This document shows positions 15,363-22,002 of a stretch of 22,002 nucleotides of DNA, in pieces. Each line of letters begins with the position of its first letter. Position 1 is the first letter of the stretch. The notes under the pieces were generated by a model, which saw nothing but the letters and a program-made list of their open reading frames with translations, was not told the DNA's origin and did no database searches. Made by a program: the position numbers and the translations under genes. The stretch lies in the NCBI GenBank assembly GCA_944358685.1, contig CALVRQ010000055.1:1-22002 (forward strand), given 5' to 3'. The stretch comes from an uncultured Bacilli bacterium. GTDB lineage: Bacteria > Bacillota_I > Bacilli_A > RF39 > UBA660.

Positions 15363-15376
15363 TTAGGAGGATGAAT

Positions 15377-16417
15377 ATGGATTTAGATGATATTTTAAGT
15401 AGTTTGAAAAAAGATTTAGAAGGCGTAAGTGCTGAGCACGAGTTTAATGAAATTAAGGCTAAATATTTAGGTAAAAAAGGTGAGATTACGGCTTTATATT
15501 CTAAAATGAAAGATTTAAGTAATGATGAGAAGAAGTCTTTTGGAGCCAGTATAAACAGTTTAAAAAATGAAGCTACTAGTTTAATAGATAGTAAAAAAGA
15601 AGAAATTAATACTAAGGTTTTAAATGAAAAATTACAAAATGAGAGTATTGATATTAGTTTACCAGCTACCGAGTTTAAGGTTGGGGCTCCTAGTATTTTA
15701 GAGAAGATGATTGAAGATGTCGAGGAATTACTTATGTCAATGGGCTATGATGTGGTTGATGGACCTGAGGTTGAAAAGGATGAGTATAATTTTGAGATGC
15801 TTAATTTACCTAAAGGTCATCCAGCTAGAGATGCGCAGGATACTTTTTATGTCGAAGGTGACGAACTTTTATTACGTAGTCAAACTTCACCTGTACAAGT
15901 TAGAACGATGTTAGCTGGAAAGGGTGAAGTTCCAATTAGAATGATTTGTCCTGGTAAGACATATAGAAGAGATGATGATGATGCGACTCATTCTCATCAA
16001 TTTATGCAGATAGAGGGATTACTTGTTGATAAGAATATTAGTTTATCTGATTTAAAAGGTACGTTTGATGTGATTGCGAAGCATTTATTTGGAGAAGAGT
16101 GTCAAACGAGATTTAGACCTAGTTATTATCCTTTTACAGAGCCTTCTGTAGAGATGGATATTAGTTGTCATCATTGTAAAGGTAAAGGATGTAATATTTG
16201 TAAGAATACAGGCTGGATTACTGTATCTGGTGGTGGAATGGTTCATCCAAAGGTACTTGAAAATTGTGGCTATGATCCTAAAGAGTGGAGTGGTTTTGCT
16301 TTTGGGTTTGGAGCTGAACGTTTAGCAATGATTAAGTATGGTATCAACGATTTAAGAGTATTTTATACTAATGAATTAAGAGAGAGAAGAACTTTTGATA
16401 GAAAGGAGGCTAATTAA
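15377..16417 (+). CDS. pheS: Phenylalanine--tRNA ligase alpha subunit
   Basis: PheS is the catalytic subunit of the alpha2-beta2 enzyme that charges tRNA-Phe. An N-terminal coiled coil (about 1-90) binds tRNA, and the class II core follows with GPEVEKDEYNFE, RDAQDTFY, LLRSQTSPVQVR, the motif-2 region PGKTYRRDDDDATH and motif 3 FGFGAERLAMIKYGI. A Cys cluster CHHCKGKGCNIC, ahead of the GMVHP segment, probably forms a zinc knuckle; I recall this in PheS of several Firmicutes but not in E. coli. I place the start at ATG 15377 because AGGAGG (15365-15370) directly touches the earlier in-frame ATG at 15371, too close to initiate there. Its TAA overlaps the pheT ATG by one base. Control is by the T-box upstream. 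Confidence 0.96.
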   Translation: MDLDDILSSLKKDLEGVSAEHEFNEIKAKYLGKKGEITALYSKMKDLSNDEKKSFGASINSLKNEATSLIDSKKEEINTKVLNEKLQNESIDISLPATEFKVGAPSILEKMIEDVEELLMSMGYDVVDGPEVEKDEYNFEMLNLPKGHPARDAQDTFYVEGDELLLRSQTSPVQVRTMLAGKGEVPIRMICPGKTYRRDDDDATHSHQFMQIEGLLVDKNISLSDLKGTFDVIAKHLFGEECQTRFRPSYYPFTEPSVEMDISCHHCKGKGCNICKNTGWITVSGGGMVHPKVLENCGYDPKEWSGFAFGFGAERLAMIKYGINDLRVFYTNELRERRTFDRKEAN

Positions 16418-18789
16418 TGATTAGTTTAGAATGGGTTAAAGATTATATTGATATTGATGACCAAGATTTAAAAGAGTTAGCTATTAAGATAACTAAGGCG
16501 GGCATTAATATTGAAAAGGTTATTACTAACCATATTGATAATTTAGTTATTGGTGAGGTAATAGAGTGCGGAATGCATCCTGATTCAGACCATTTGCATG
16601 TTTGTAAGGTTAATGTTTTAGATAAGGTTTTACAAATTGTTTGCGGGGCACCTAATGTTAGAAAAGGGTTAAAGGTTATTGTGGCTTTACCTGGAGCTAT
16701 TTTGCCTGGTGATTTTGAGATTAAGAAGAGTAAAATTAGAGGGGTAGAGTCTAATGGTATGCTTTGTGCACTTTATGAACTTGGACTTGAAGAGAAAACT
16801 GAAGAGACTTATAGTAAAGGTATTTATGAGGTTAGTGATAAGGCTAAAGTTGGTGCGGATGCGATGGAATGTTTAGGTTTAGATAGTACTTTATATGAAC
16901 TTGATGTTCATAAACATCGCAACAATGATTGTTATTATCATATTGGTTTTGCTTATGAAATTGGATCTATTTTAAATAGGCCAGTTACTTTACCTGATGA
17001 TAAAACAAAGCCTATTAAAGATGAGATACAAAATCATTTTAGTTTAAAGGTTGATACTGATAAATGTCCTTATTATTTAGCTAAGATGGTGACAGATGTG
17101 AAGATTGGTGAGTCTCCTGAATTTATTAAGCGAAGATTATCTGCTTATGGTATGCGTTCTATAAATAATGTGGTTGATATTTCTAATTATGTGATGCTTG
17201 AATATGGCCAGCCTTTACATTTCTTTGATAAGGATACTTTAGGTGATAAGATTGTGGTTAGAAATGCGAAAGATGGTGAAGAGATTAGGACTTTAGATGG
17301 CGTGGATAGGCTTTTGCGTAGTGATGATATTGTTATTACTGATGGTGATAAGCCTGTTTGTATTGCTGGTGTTATGGGTGGTGAAAATACGGAAGTTACC
17401 AATAATACTAAGACTATTTTAATTGAAAGTGCTATATTTGATGGAGTTAGTATTAGAAATACATCTAGCAGACTTGATTTAAGAAGTGAAGCATCTATTC
17501 GTTATGGTAAAGGTTTAAGTTATGAATATACTTTGAAGGCAATTGAAAGAGCTTGTCATTTACTTGAAAAGTATGCGGGGGCAAAGGTTTTATCTGGCAT
17601 TGTTAAACATGATAAGGTTGATAAAACGCCTAAAGTTGTTACTTTTAAGTCATCAGAGATTAATAGTTTGCTTGGAATTACAATTTCTGATGATGATGTT
17701 AAGACGGAGCTTAATCGTTTAGGTTTTGCATTTGAATATAATGATGGTGAGTTTAAGGCGACTATTCCGCCTAGGAGACTTGATATTGATCCTTATGTGA
17801 ATGATATTGCTGAAGAGGTTGGTAGACTTTATGGTTATCATAATTTAGTTTCTACTTTACCAAATGTAGCAATTAAAAAAGGTGTATATGCACCTGATAT
17901 TAAATATCGTAAAATTATTTCTAAACGTCTTAGAAGTTTGGGATTGAATGAGGTTAAAACTTATACTTTAGTTTCTCCAAAGATGGCTTCTAATTTTAAA
18001 TATGAAGATAAGAATCAAATTACTTTACCGCTGCCAATGAGTGTTGATAAATCTGTGATTAGAACTAGTTTAATTCCTTCGCTTTTAAAAGTTTATGAAT
18101 ATAACCGTGATCATAAAGTTAGTGATATATGTATTTATGAGATTGCTAAAACTTATGATGCTTCTTATAATGAGGAGAGTAAGGTGTGCATGCTTATGAG
18201 TGGAAATTATTTACTTAATCAGTGGCATGCAGTTAATGTTAAGGTTGATTTTTATTTGATTAAAGGTGTAGTTCAAAATATTTTAGATTATTTGGGATTT
18301 AAAAATAGATATACATTTGAGAAATGTGAATTACCTGATTTACATCCTGGAATATGTGCGGGGATTATGCTTGATAGAAAGATGATTGGGGTTATTGGAA
18401 AGGTTCATCCAACGCTTACTAAAGATGATATTTATGTAGCTGAGCTTTCTTTAGAGGCTTTGATGAATGAAGTTAAGCCGATTAAGTTTAAAGAAGCGCC
18501 AAAGTATCCTTTAGTTATTAAAGATATGGCTTTTGCTGTTAAAAAAGATGTTACATCTGATATGGTTATTGATGTTATTAGAAAAGCTGGCGGAAGGCTT
18601 TTGACGGATATTCAGTTATTTGATGTATATGAAGGAGAAAATGTAGGCTCTGATGAGAGGTCTTTAGCTTATTCATTAACATTTTCTTCACCGGTTAAGA
18701 CTTTAAGTGAAGAAGAGGTTATGGAAGTGTTTAACAATATTATAGTTAAAGTTGAGGATAAATTGGGAGCTAAACTTAGAAATAAATAG
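16417..18789 (+). CDS. pheT: Phenylalanine--tRNA ligase beta subunit
   Basis: PheT is the large subunit partnering PheS; it binds tRNA-Phe and carries the editing site for Tyr-tRNA-Phe. The domains are in the usual order: an OB-fold tRNA-binding domain (about 40-150, with HPDSDHLHVCKV and IVCGAPNV), the B3/B4 editing region (about 210-385, with YGMRSINNVVD and GQPLHFFD), B5 (about 405-475, PPRRLDID), a catalytic-like core (about 490-680) and a ferredoxin-fold anticodon-binding domain at the end (about 700-790, with YPLVIKDMAFAV). At 790 residues it is full length. Translation is coupled to pheS through TAATG. One of two genes here that end in TAG. Confidence 0.97.
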   Translation: MISLEWVKDYIDIDDQDLKELAIKITKAGINIEKVITNHIDNLVIGEVIECGMHPDSDHLHVCKVNVLDKVLQIVCGAPNVRKGLKVIVALPGAILPGDFEIKKSKIRGVESNGMLCALYELGLEEKTEETYSKGIYEVSDKAKVGADAMECLGLDSTLYELDVHKHRNNDCYYHIGFAYEIGSILNRPVTLPDDKTKPIKDEIQNHFSLKVDTDKCPYYLAKMVTDVKIGESPEFIKRRLSAYGMRSINNVVDISNYVMLEYGQPLHFFDKDTLGDKIVVRNAKDGEEIRTLDGVDRLLRSDDIVITDGDKPVCIAGVMGGENTEVTNNTKTILIESAIFDGVSIRNTSSRLDLRSEASIRYGKGLSYEYTLKAIERACHLLEKYAGAKVLSGIVKHDKVDKTPKVVTFKSSEINSLLGITISDDDVKTELNRLGFAFEYNDGEFKATIPPRRLDIDPYVNDIAEEVGRLYGYHNLVSTLPNVAIKKGVYAPDIKYRKIISKRLRSLGLNEVKTYTLVSPKMASNFKYEDKNQITLPLPMSVDKSVIRTSLIPSLLKVYEYNRDHKVSDICIYEIAKTYDASYNEESKVCMLMSGNYLLNQWHAVNVKVDFYLIKGVVQNILDYLGFKNRYTFEKCELPDLHPGICAGIMLDRKMIGVIGKVHPTLTKDDIYVAELSLEALMNEVKPIKFKEAPKYPLVIKDMAFAVKKDVTSDMVIDVIRKAGGRLLTDIQLFDVYEGENVGSDERSLAYSLTFSSPVKTLSEEEVMEVFNNIIVKVEDKLGAKLRNK

Positions 18790-18811
18790 TAATATTTTTA
18801 CTATTTATTTT
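18782..18811 (+). terminator. Probable weak terminator after pheT
   Basis: An 11-bp stem ATAAATAGTAA / TTACTATTTAT with loop TATTT overlaps the pheT stop codon and is followed by TTT and more T-rich sequence. The stem has only one G-C pair, so it may be leaky. Confidence 0.5.
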
Positions 18812-18882
18812 GCTATTTACATATAATATTATATAGGTTATTTACATTGAATAAAAATTTTGATATAAAAATTCGACAATTA

Positions 18883-18911
18883 TTGACAAGCGTTTTAAAA
18901 TATAATAAAAT
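18883..18911 (+). promoter_or_regulatory. Sigma-A promoter ahead of the structured leader and tRNA-Cys
   Basis: A perfect TTGACA (18883-18888), a 17-base spacer and TAAAAT (18906-18911) form one of the best promoters in the window. The start is predicted near 18918, about 170 bases before tRNA-Cys. Confidence 0.82.
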
Positions 18912-18914
18912 AAT

Positions 18915-19081
18915 ATTGCTTAGCACGTGTTGTAGAAAATTTTACTTTGCCTGTTTTTACAATGTGTGCTGTTGCAATTTTAGCCATTTTTTATAAATGG
19001 TGCACAAGTACTTCGGTGTGGTTGAAGCCGATGAAGTTTTTAAATTTTAAAAATTTCTAGTAATTCTCTTACATTTCAACC
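18915..19081 (+). ncRNA. Unidentified structured RNA or leader upstream of tRNA-Cys
   Basis: Right after a strong promoter, ATTGC (18915-18919) pairs with GCAAT (18974-18978) around an internal loop. GCACGTGTTGTA (18923-18934) then pairs over all 12 positions, three G-T, with TACAATGTGTGC (18958-18969). A second hairpin is CCATTT / AAATGG (18984-19000), and GGTTGAA (19020-19026) can pair with TTCAACC (19075-19081). I match it to no known family: it lacks T-box, SRP, tmRNA and RNase P signatures. It might be a small RNA (a 6S-like RNA is conceivable) or a long precursor trimmed from the tRNA. Confidence 0.35.
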
Positions 19082-19089
19082 TTTTAACC

Positions 19090-19163
19090 GGGTCTATAGC
19101 CAAGTGGTAAGGCATGGGACTGCAACTCCCTGATCGTTGGTTCAAATCCGACTAGGCCCTCCA
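19090..19163 (+). tRNA. tRNA-Cys (GCA)
   Basis: The 74-base cloverleaf has acceptor GGGTCTA / TAGGCCC, D-arm GCC / GGC, anticodon loop CTGCAAC with anticodon GCA, T-stem GTTGG / CCGAC with TTCAAAT, discriminator T as usual for tRNA-Cys, and an encoded CCA (19161-19163). One T-T mismatch closes the top of the anticodon stem. Confidence 0.95.
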
Positions 19164-19175
19164 TTGAAATATAAA

Positions 19176-19203
19176 GGAATTCTAGTGATAGAGTTTCTTT
19201 TTT
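19176..19203 (+). terminator. Terminator after tRNA-Cys
   Basis: GGAATTCTA-GTGA-TAGAGTTTC forms nine pairs (two G-T) and is followed by six T. It ends the transcript 13 bases after the CCA. Confidence 0.8.
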
Positions 19204-19408
19204 CTTTAAAAACGTATCAGTTTTCATATTTTGTTTTTTGTCTTTATTATATTGTCAAATGTGTGACAATAAATAAAAAATATTAGAATAATAAAAATGG
19301 ATATAATAATGTTAGATAATTAGAAATGAACTTTTATTTTTTTTATTGGAGACCTTGTTAAAAATAAAAATATAGGTTATACTTATATAGTATGCGAGGA
19401 GGATTTGT
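19204..19408 (+). promoter_or_regulatory. Upstream region of the LCP gene with inverted repeat and promoter
   Basis: ATTGTCA-AATGTG-TGACAAT (19251-19270) is a perfect 7-base inverted repeat and a plausible regulator site. The best promoter is TTGTTA (19355-19360), 17 bases, TATACT (19378-19383), giving a start near 19390 and a very short leader. AGGAGG (19397-19402) is 6 bases before ATG 19409. No open frame of note lies in this stretch. Confidence 0.55.
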
Positions 19409-21454
19409 ATGAAGAAACTTACTAAGCATAAATTAGCATTTTTTATAAGTATAATAAGTATTTTAGTTTTATTTGGTGGGGTAGGATATTTTATCTTTTC
19501 TATCTCAAAATTGAATAATGTAGAGAATAATTTAAGACTGTTTGGTTCGATTGGACTTGGAATTGTTAGTTTAATTTTATTTATTTTATGTCTTAGATTT
19601 TTAAATAAATATAAAAAAGTAAAGCTTACGATTGTAATTATTTTAATGTTGTTAATTGGTGGTATTGGTATTTTTGCCGCTTATAATGTAGATAAGGTTT
19701 ATGGTACTTTAGCTAAAGTAAGTGATACTTCTGGTTATACAACTTATTCAGCTAGTTTAGTAACTTTAAAGGATAATGAAGCTGAAAGTATTAAAGATAT
19801 TGGAGATTCAGAAATTGGTATTTTAAATGATGATACTAGTTATGAAGGAAATATAATTCCAAAAGAGGTAATTGAAGAACAAAAACTTGACAATAAAACT
19901 AAAGAATATGATAGTTATATTGCTTTGATAGATGCTTTAGACTCTGGTGAGATTGATTATATATTTTTACCTACTAATTATTCAGTAATGTTTGGAAGTA
20001 TGGAAGGTTATGAAGATATTGGTGATAAGACTAAGGTTTTATTAACGCAATCTAAAAAGGTTAAGGATGAAAGTAGTAGTGATGATAGTACGAATACGAA
20101 GGCTATTACTGAACCTTTTACAGTTTTATTAATGGGTGTTGATTCGGATGCAGAAGGTATTCAAAATGGATCATTTAATGGTGATTCACTTATGCTTATT
20201 ACTTTTAATCCAAAGACACTTAGTACAACTATTTTGAGTATACCAAGAGATTCTTATGTTCCAATTGCATGTTTTTCTGGACAAAGAAAAAATAAAATTA
20301 CACATGCGGCTTGGAAAGGCGAGACATGTATGATGAATACAATTGAGAATTTCTTAGATGTTAATATTGATTATTATGTGAAGATAAATTTTGCAGGCGT
20401 TGTTCAACTTGTCGATACATTAGGTGGGGTTGAAATTGATGTCCCATATAATTTATGTGAACAAAATAGTAAACGTCAGTGGGGAGAAAATACTGTATAT
20501 ATTGAAAAAGGTTTGCAGACATTAAATGGTGAGCAGGCTTTGGCTTATGCTCGTAATCGTCATCCAAATCCAAGTCAATGTTCTTCTAAATGGACAAATT
20601 ATACAAGTAATGATTTTATTCGTGGTGAACATCAACAAGAAGTTGTTACTGCTCTTTTGAATAAATTTAAAGATATTAATAGTTTAGATACAGTTTATAA
20701 GTTATTAGATACTATTAGTAATAATATGGTTACGAATATGAGTACTGATCAGATTTTATCTTTATACAATGTATTTAAAGATGTTGCTTCTAAGAGTGCG
20801 GGTATGGATAATATGGCTGATGTTTTAGGTATTCAAAGATTAAAATTAAATGGTTATGACGCGAGAATATATGATTATGGTGGAACTAATTTATCGCTTT
20901 ATAATTATGTGTTGTATGATGATAGTGTTGAGGCTGTATCTAATGCGATGAAAGAAAATTTGGGTGAGAAGAAAACTAAGGTGGTTAAATCATTTAGTTT
21001 TGATGTTAACACCCCTTATGAAAAAGAAGTTATTGGAGCTGATGAGACTGGTTCTAAGTCTTTGGTTCAACTTCCAAATTTTGTTGGACAATCAGTGGAA
21101 TATGTACGTTCTTACTGCTCTAGAAATGGTATTAGTGTGACTGTTAAGGGTGGTAATGGATATGTAATCAGTCAAAGTGTTCCATCAGGAGCAAATATTG
21201 AAGATGTTAATTCAATTACGGTGACTGCCGGTGGCGGAACTAGTACAAATTCATCAAGTAGTAGTTCTAGTAGTTCTTCAAGTAGTTCAGGTTCATCAAA
21301 TTCTTCAAGTGATGATACAACAGATGATAAAGGTGATGATGTATTAGATGATTCTGGTGTATTGCCCGATGGTGATAAAACGCCAGTAACTCCACCTATA
21401 GCAAATGATGATACTGGTGATGGAGGTAAAGAAGAAGAAACTACTACTGAATAA
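19409..21454 (+). CDS. LytR-CpsA-Psr (LCP) family wall-polymer transferase with a PASTA-like domain
   Basis: LCP enzymes move lipid-linked glycopolymers such as teichoic acids onto peptidoglycan, outside the membrane. Three hydrophobic helices (about residues 8-32, 42-64 and 72-94) form the N-terminal anchor. An accessory region (about 120-225, with DSEIGILNDD and SGEIDYIFLPTNYS) follows, as in some Firmicutes LCP proteins. The LCP domain (about 235-405) shows VLLMGVDSD, SIPRDSYV, LGGVEIDVPY, AYARNRH and DFIRGEHQQ, keeping the Arg and Asp residues that bind the lipid pyrophosphate. Residues about 552-611 (LPNFVGQSVEYV ... ISQSVPSGANI) look like a PASTA domain, which binds peptidoglycan or muropeptides elsewhere. 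A Ser run and an Asp/Glu/Thr-rich tail end the protein. Five cysteines lie in the outer part, unusual for a Gram-positive surface protein. The LCP call is firm; PASTA is by motif. Confidence 0.9.
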   Translation: MKKLTKHKLAFFISIISILVLFGGVGYFIFSISKLNNVENNLRLFGSIGLGIVSLILFILCLRFLNKYKKVKLTIVIILMLLIGGIGIFAAYNVDKVYGTLAKVSDTSGYTTYSASLVTLKDNEAESIKDIGDSEIGILNDDTSYEGNIIPKEVIEEQKLDNKTKEYDSYIALIDALDSGEIDYIFLPTNYSVMFGSMEGYEDIGDKTKVLLTQSKKVKDESSSDDSTNTKAITEPFTVLLMGVDSDAEGIQNGSFNGDSLMLITFNPKTLSTTILSIPRDSYVPIACFSGQRKNKITHAAWKGETCMMNTIENFLDVNIDYYVKINFAGVVQLVDTLGGVEIDVPYNLCEQNSKRQWGENTVYIEKGLQTLNGEQALAYARNRHPNPSQCSSKWTNYTSNDFIRGEHQQEVVTALLNKFKDINSLDTVYKLLDTISNNMVTNMSTDQILSLYNVFKDVASKSAGMDNMADVLGIQRLKLNGYDARIYDYGGTNLSLYNYVLYDDSVEAVSNAMKENLGEKKTKVVKSFSFDVNTPYEKEVIGADETGSKSLVQLPNFVGQSVEYVRSYCSRNGISVTVKGGNGYVISQSVPSGANIEDVNSITVTAGGGTSTNSSSSSSSSSSSSSGSSNSSSDDTTDDKGDDVLDDSGVLPDGDKTPVTPPIANDDTGDGGKEEETTTE

Positions 21455-21477
21455 AACTCAAAAATTTGAGTTTTTTT
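21453..21477 (+). terminator. Terminator after the LCP gene
   Basis: AAAACTCAAA / TTTGAGTTTT, separated by AA so that the apical pairs open, is followed by T. It overlaps the stop codon of the LCP gene. Confidence 0.8.
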
Positions 21478-21486
21478 CTTTTATCA

Positions 21487-21515
21487 TTGATTTTTAAAGC
21501 TATTTATAAGATAAT
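21487..21515 (+). promoter_or_regulatory. Promoter of gltX
   Basis: TTGATT (21487-21492), a 17-base spacer and GATAAT (21510-21515). AGGAAAGAGG follows, 6-7 bases ahead of ATG 21537. No T-box lies in the short leader. Confidence 0.6.
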
Positions 21516-21536
21516 ATTAAAGGAAAGAGGGATATT

Positions 21537-22002
21537 ATGGATAGAAAAGAATTTGCAGATAGATTATTAAAAACGGAACACGATTTTGAATATTATGAAA
21601 AATTATATCCAGAGAGAGATTTAGATGATAAAGCAATAGTTACAAGATATGCACCTAGTCCAACTGGCTTTGTACATTTAGGAGCTTTATATGCAGCTTT
21701 TATTGCTAGAAAGATGGCTAAACAAAGTAATGGTGTGTTTTTTCTAAGAATAGAGGATACTGATCAAAAGAGAAGTATTGAAGATGGGGTTAATAAAATA
21801 ATTACTGATTTAGCTAATTTTGATATTACTTTTGATGAGGGAGTTACTTTAGATGGTGATAAAGGTAATTATGGACCTTATACTCAAAGTGAAAGAGGAG
21901 ATATTTATAAGGCTTTTGCTAAAAAATTAATTATTGAAGATAAGGCTTATCCTTGTTTTTGTTCACCAGAAAGTTTACAAGAAGATAGAGAAAGACAAGA
22001 AA
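21537..22002 (+). CDS. gltX: Glutamate--tRNA ligase, N-terminal part (runs off the window)
   Basis: This class I synthetase attaches Glu to tRNA-Glu in the cytoplasm. About 155 residues are visible. The signature TRYAPSPTGFVHLGAL carries the HIGH-type motif (HLGA), followed by LRIEDTDQKR, DEGV, YGPYTQSERGDIY and AYPCFC, all typical of GluRS. A segment of about 37 residues (with YEKLYPERDL) precedes the usual start of the catalytic domain, a form I recall from a second GluRS clade in gut Clostridia and Bacilli. The KMSKS motif and the anticodon domain lie beyond position 22002. The start is supported by AGGAAAGAGG just upstream. Confidence 0.93.
   Translation, partial: MDRKEFADRLLKTEHDFEYYEKLYPERDLDDKAIVTRYAPSPTGFVHLGALYAAFIARKMAKQSNGVFFLRIEDTDQKRSIEDGVNKIITDLANFDITFDEGVTLDGDKGNYGPYTQSERGDIYKAFAKKLIIEDKAYPCFCSPESLQEDRERQE

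Noticed and set aside
15371..15376. pheS start at ATG 15371
   Set aside because: AGGAGG directly touches this codon; ATG 15377, six bases from the site, is the workable start.
18962..19060. A 32-codon frame with a hydrophobic core and Cys, superficially like an AgrD-type peptide precursor
   Set aside because: It has no ribosome site, lies inside a region with extensive base pairing, and no agrB-like gene is nearby.
1..22002. CRISPR arrays, insertion sequences, integrases or attachment sites
   Set aside because: I saw no regularly spaced repeats, transposase frames with catalytic motifs or flanking inverted repeats; the only mobile-element hint is the small protein at 9958.

Overview
The window looks like chromosome from an AT-rich Bacillota, probably one of the reduced, uncultured gut Bacilli (an RF39- or Erysipelotrichales-like lineage). 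This is inferred from the low G+C, the standard AGGAGG ribosome sites, a T-box leader, a glmS ribozyme, a ClpC with a UVR-type middle domain, and cell-wall genes that true wall-less Mollicutes lack. The lineage itself cannot be fixed from the window. Stop codons are nearly all TAA or TAG; only one gene ends in TGA, and another carries a TGA in frame.

Layout. (1) Positions 1-4300 hold two large surface proteins with type IV prepilin leaders, in tandem. They are built from shared Ig/FN3-like modules; the first ends in a cysteine-rich tail and the second carries a domain also found in the next gene. (2) Positions 4345-5444 hold a secreted paralogue of that domain behind its own promoter, with an in-frame TGA inside the signal peptide. 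(3) Positions 5519-7810 encode a ClpC-type unfoldase, converging on glmS (7841-9643, minus strand), whose leader contains a compact glmS ribozyme. (4) A small gene of uncertain origin (9958-10317) shares a two-way terminator with a minus-strand operon (14077 down to 10328). That operon encodes an ATP-grasp ligase, an aspartate/glutamate racemase and an asparagine-synthetase-like amidotransferase, the set expected for a D-Asp/D-Asn peptidoglycan cross-bridge. (5) Divergent from it is a two-gene unit with a zincin-like protein that has lost its catalytic glutamate. (6) A Phe-specific T-box leader precedes pheS-pheT. (7) A promoter, an unidentified structured leader and tRNA-Cys(GCA) end in a terminator. 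(8) A LytR-CpsA-Psr protein with a PASTA-like domain is followed by the 5' part of gltX, cut by the window edge.

Taken together this is largely a cell-envelope and translation neighbourhood. GlmS supplies amino sugar for wall precursors, the ligase/racemase/amidotransferase trio probably builds the cross-bridge, the LCP protein attaches polymers to peptidoglycan, and the pilin-like proteins sit outside. Two genes (glmS, pheST) are controlled by RNA switches visible in the sequence. The most unusual items are the in-frame TGA, the modular giant pilin-like pair, the cross-bridge operon with an inverted repeat at its transcription start, the LCP-PASTA fusion with extracellular cysteines, and the structured RNA ahead of tRNA-Cys.
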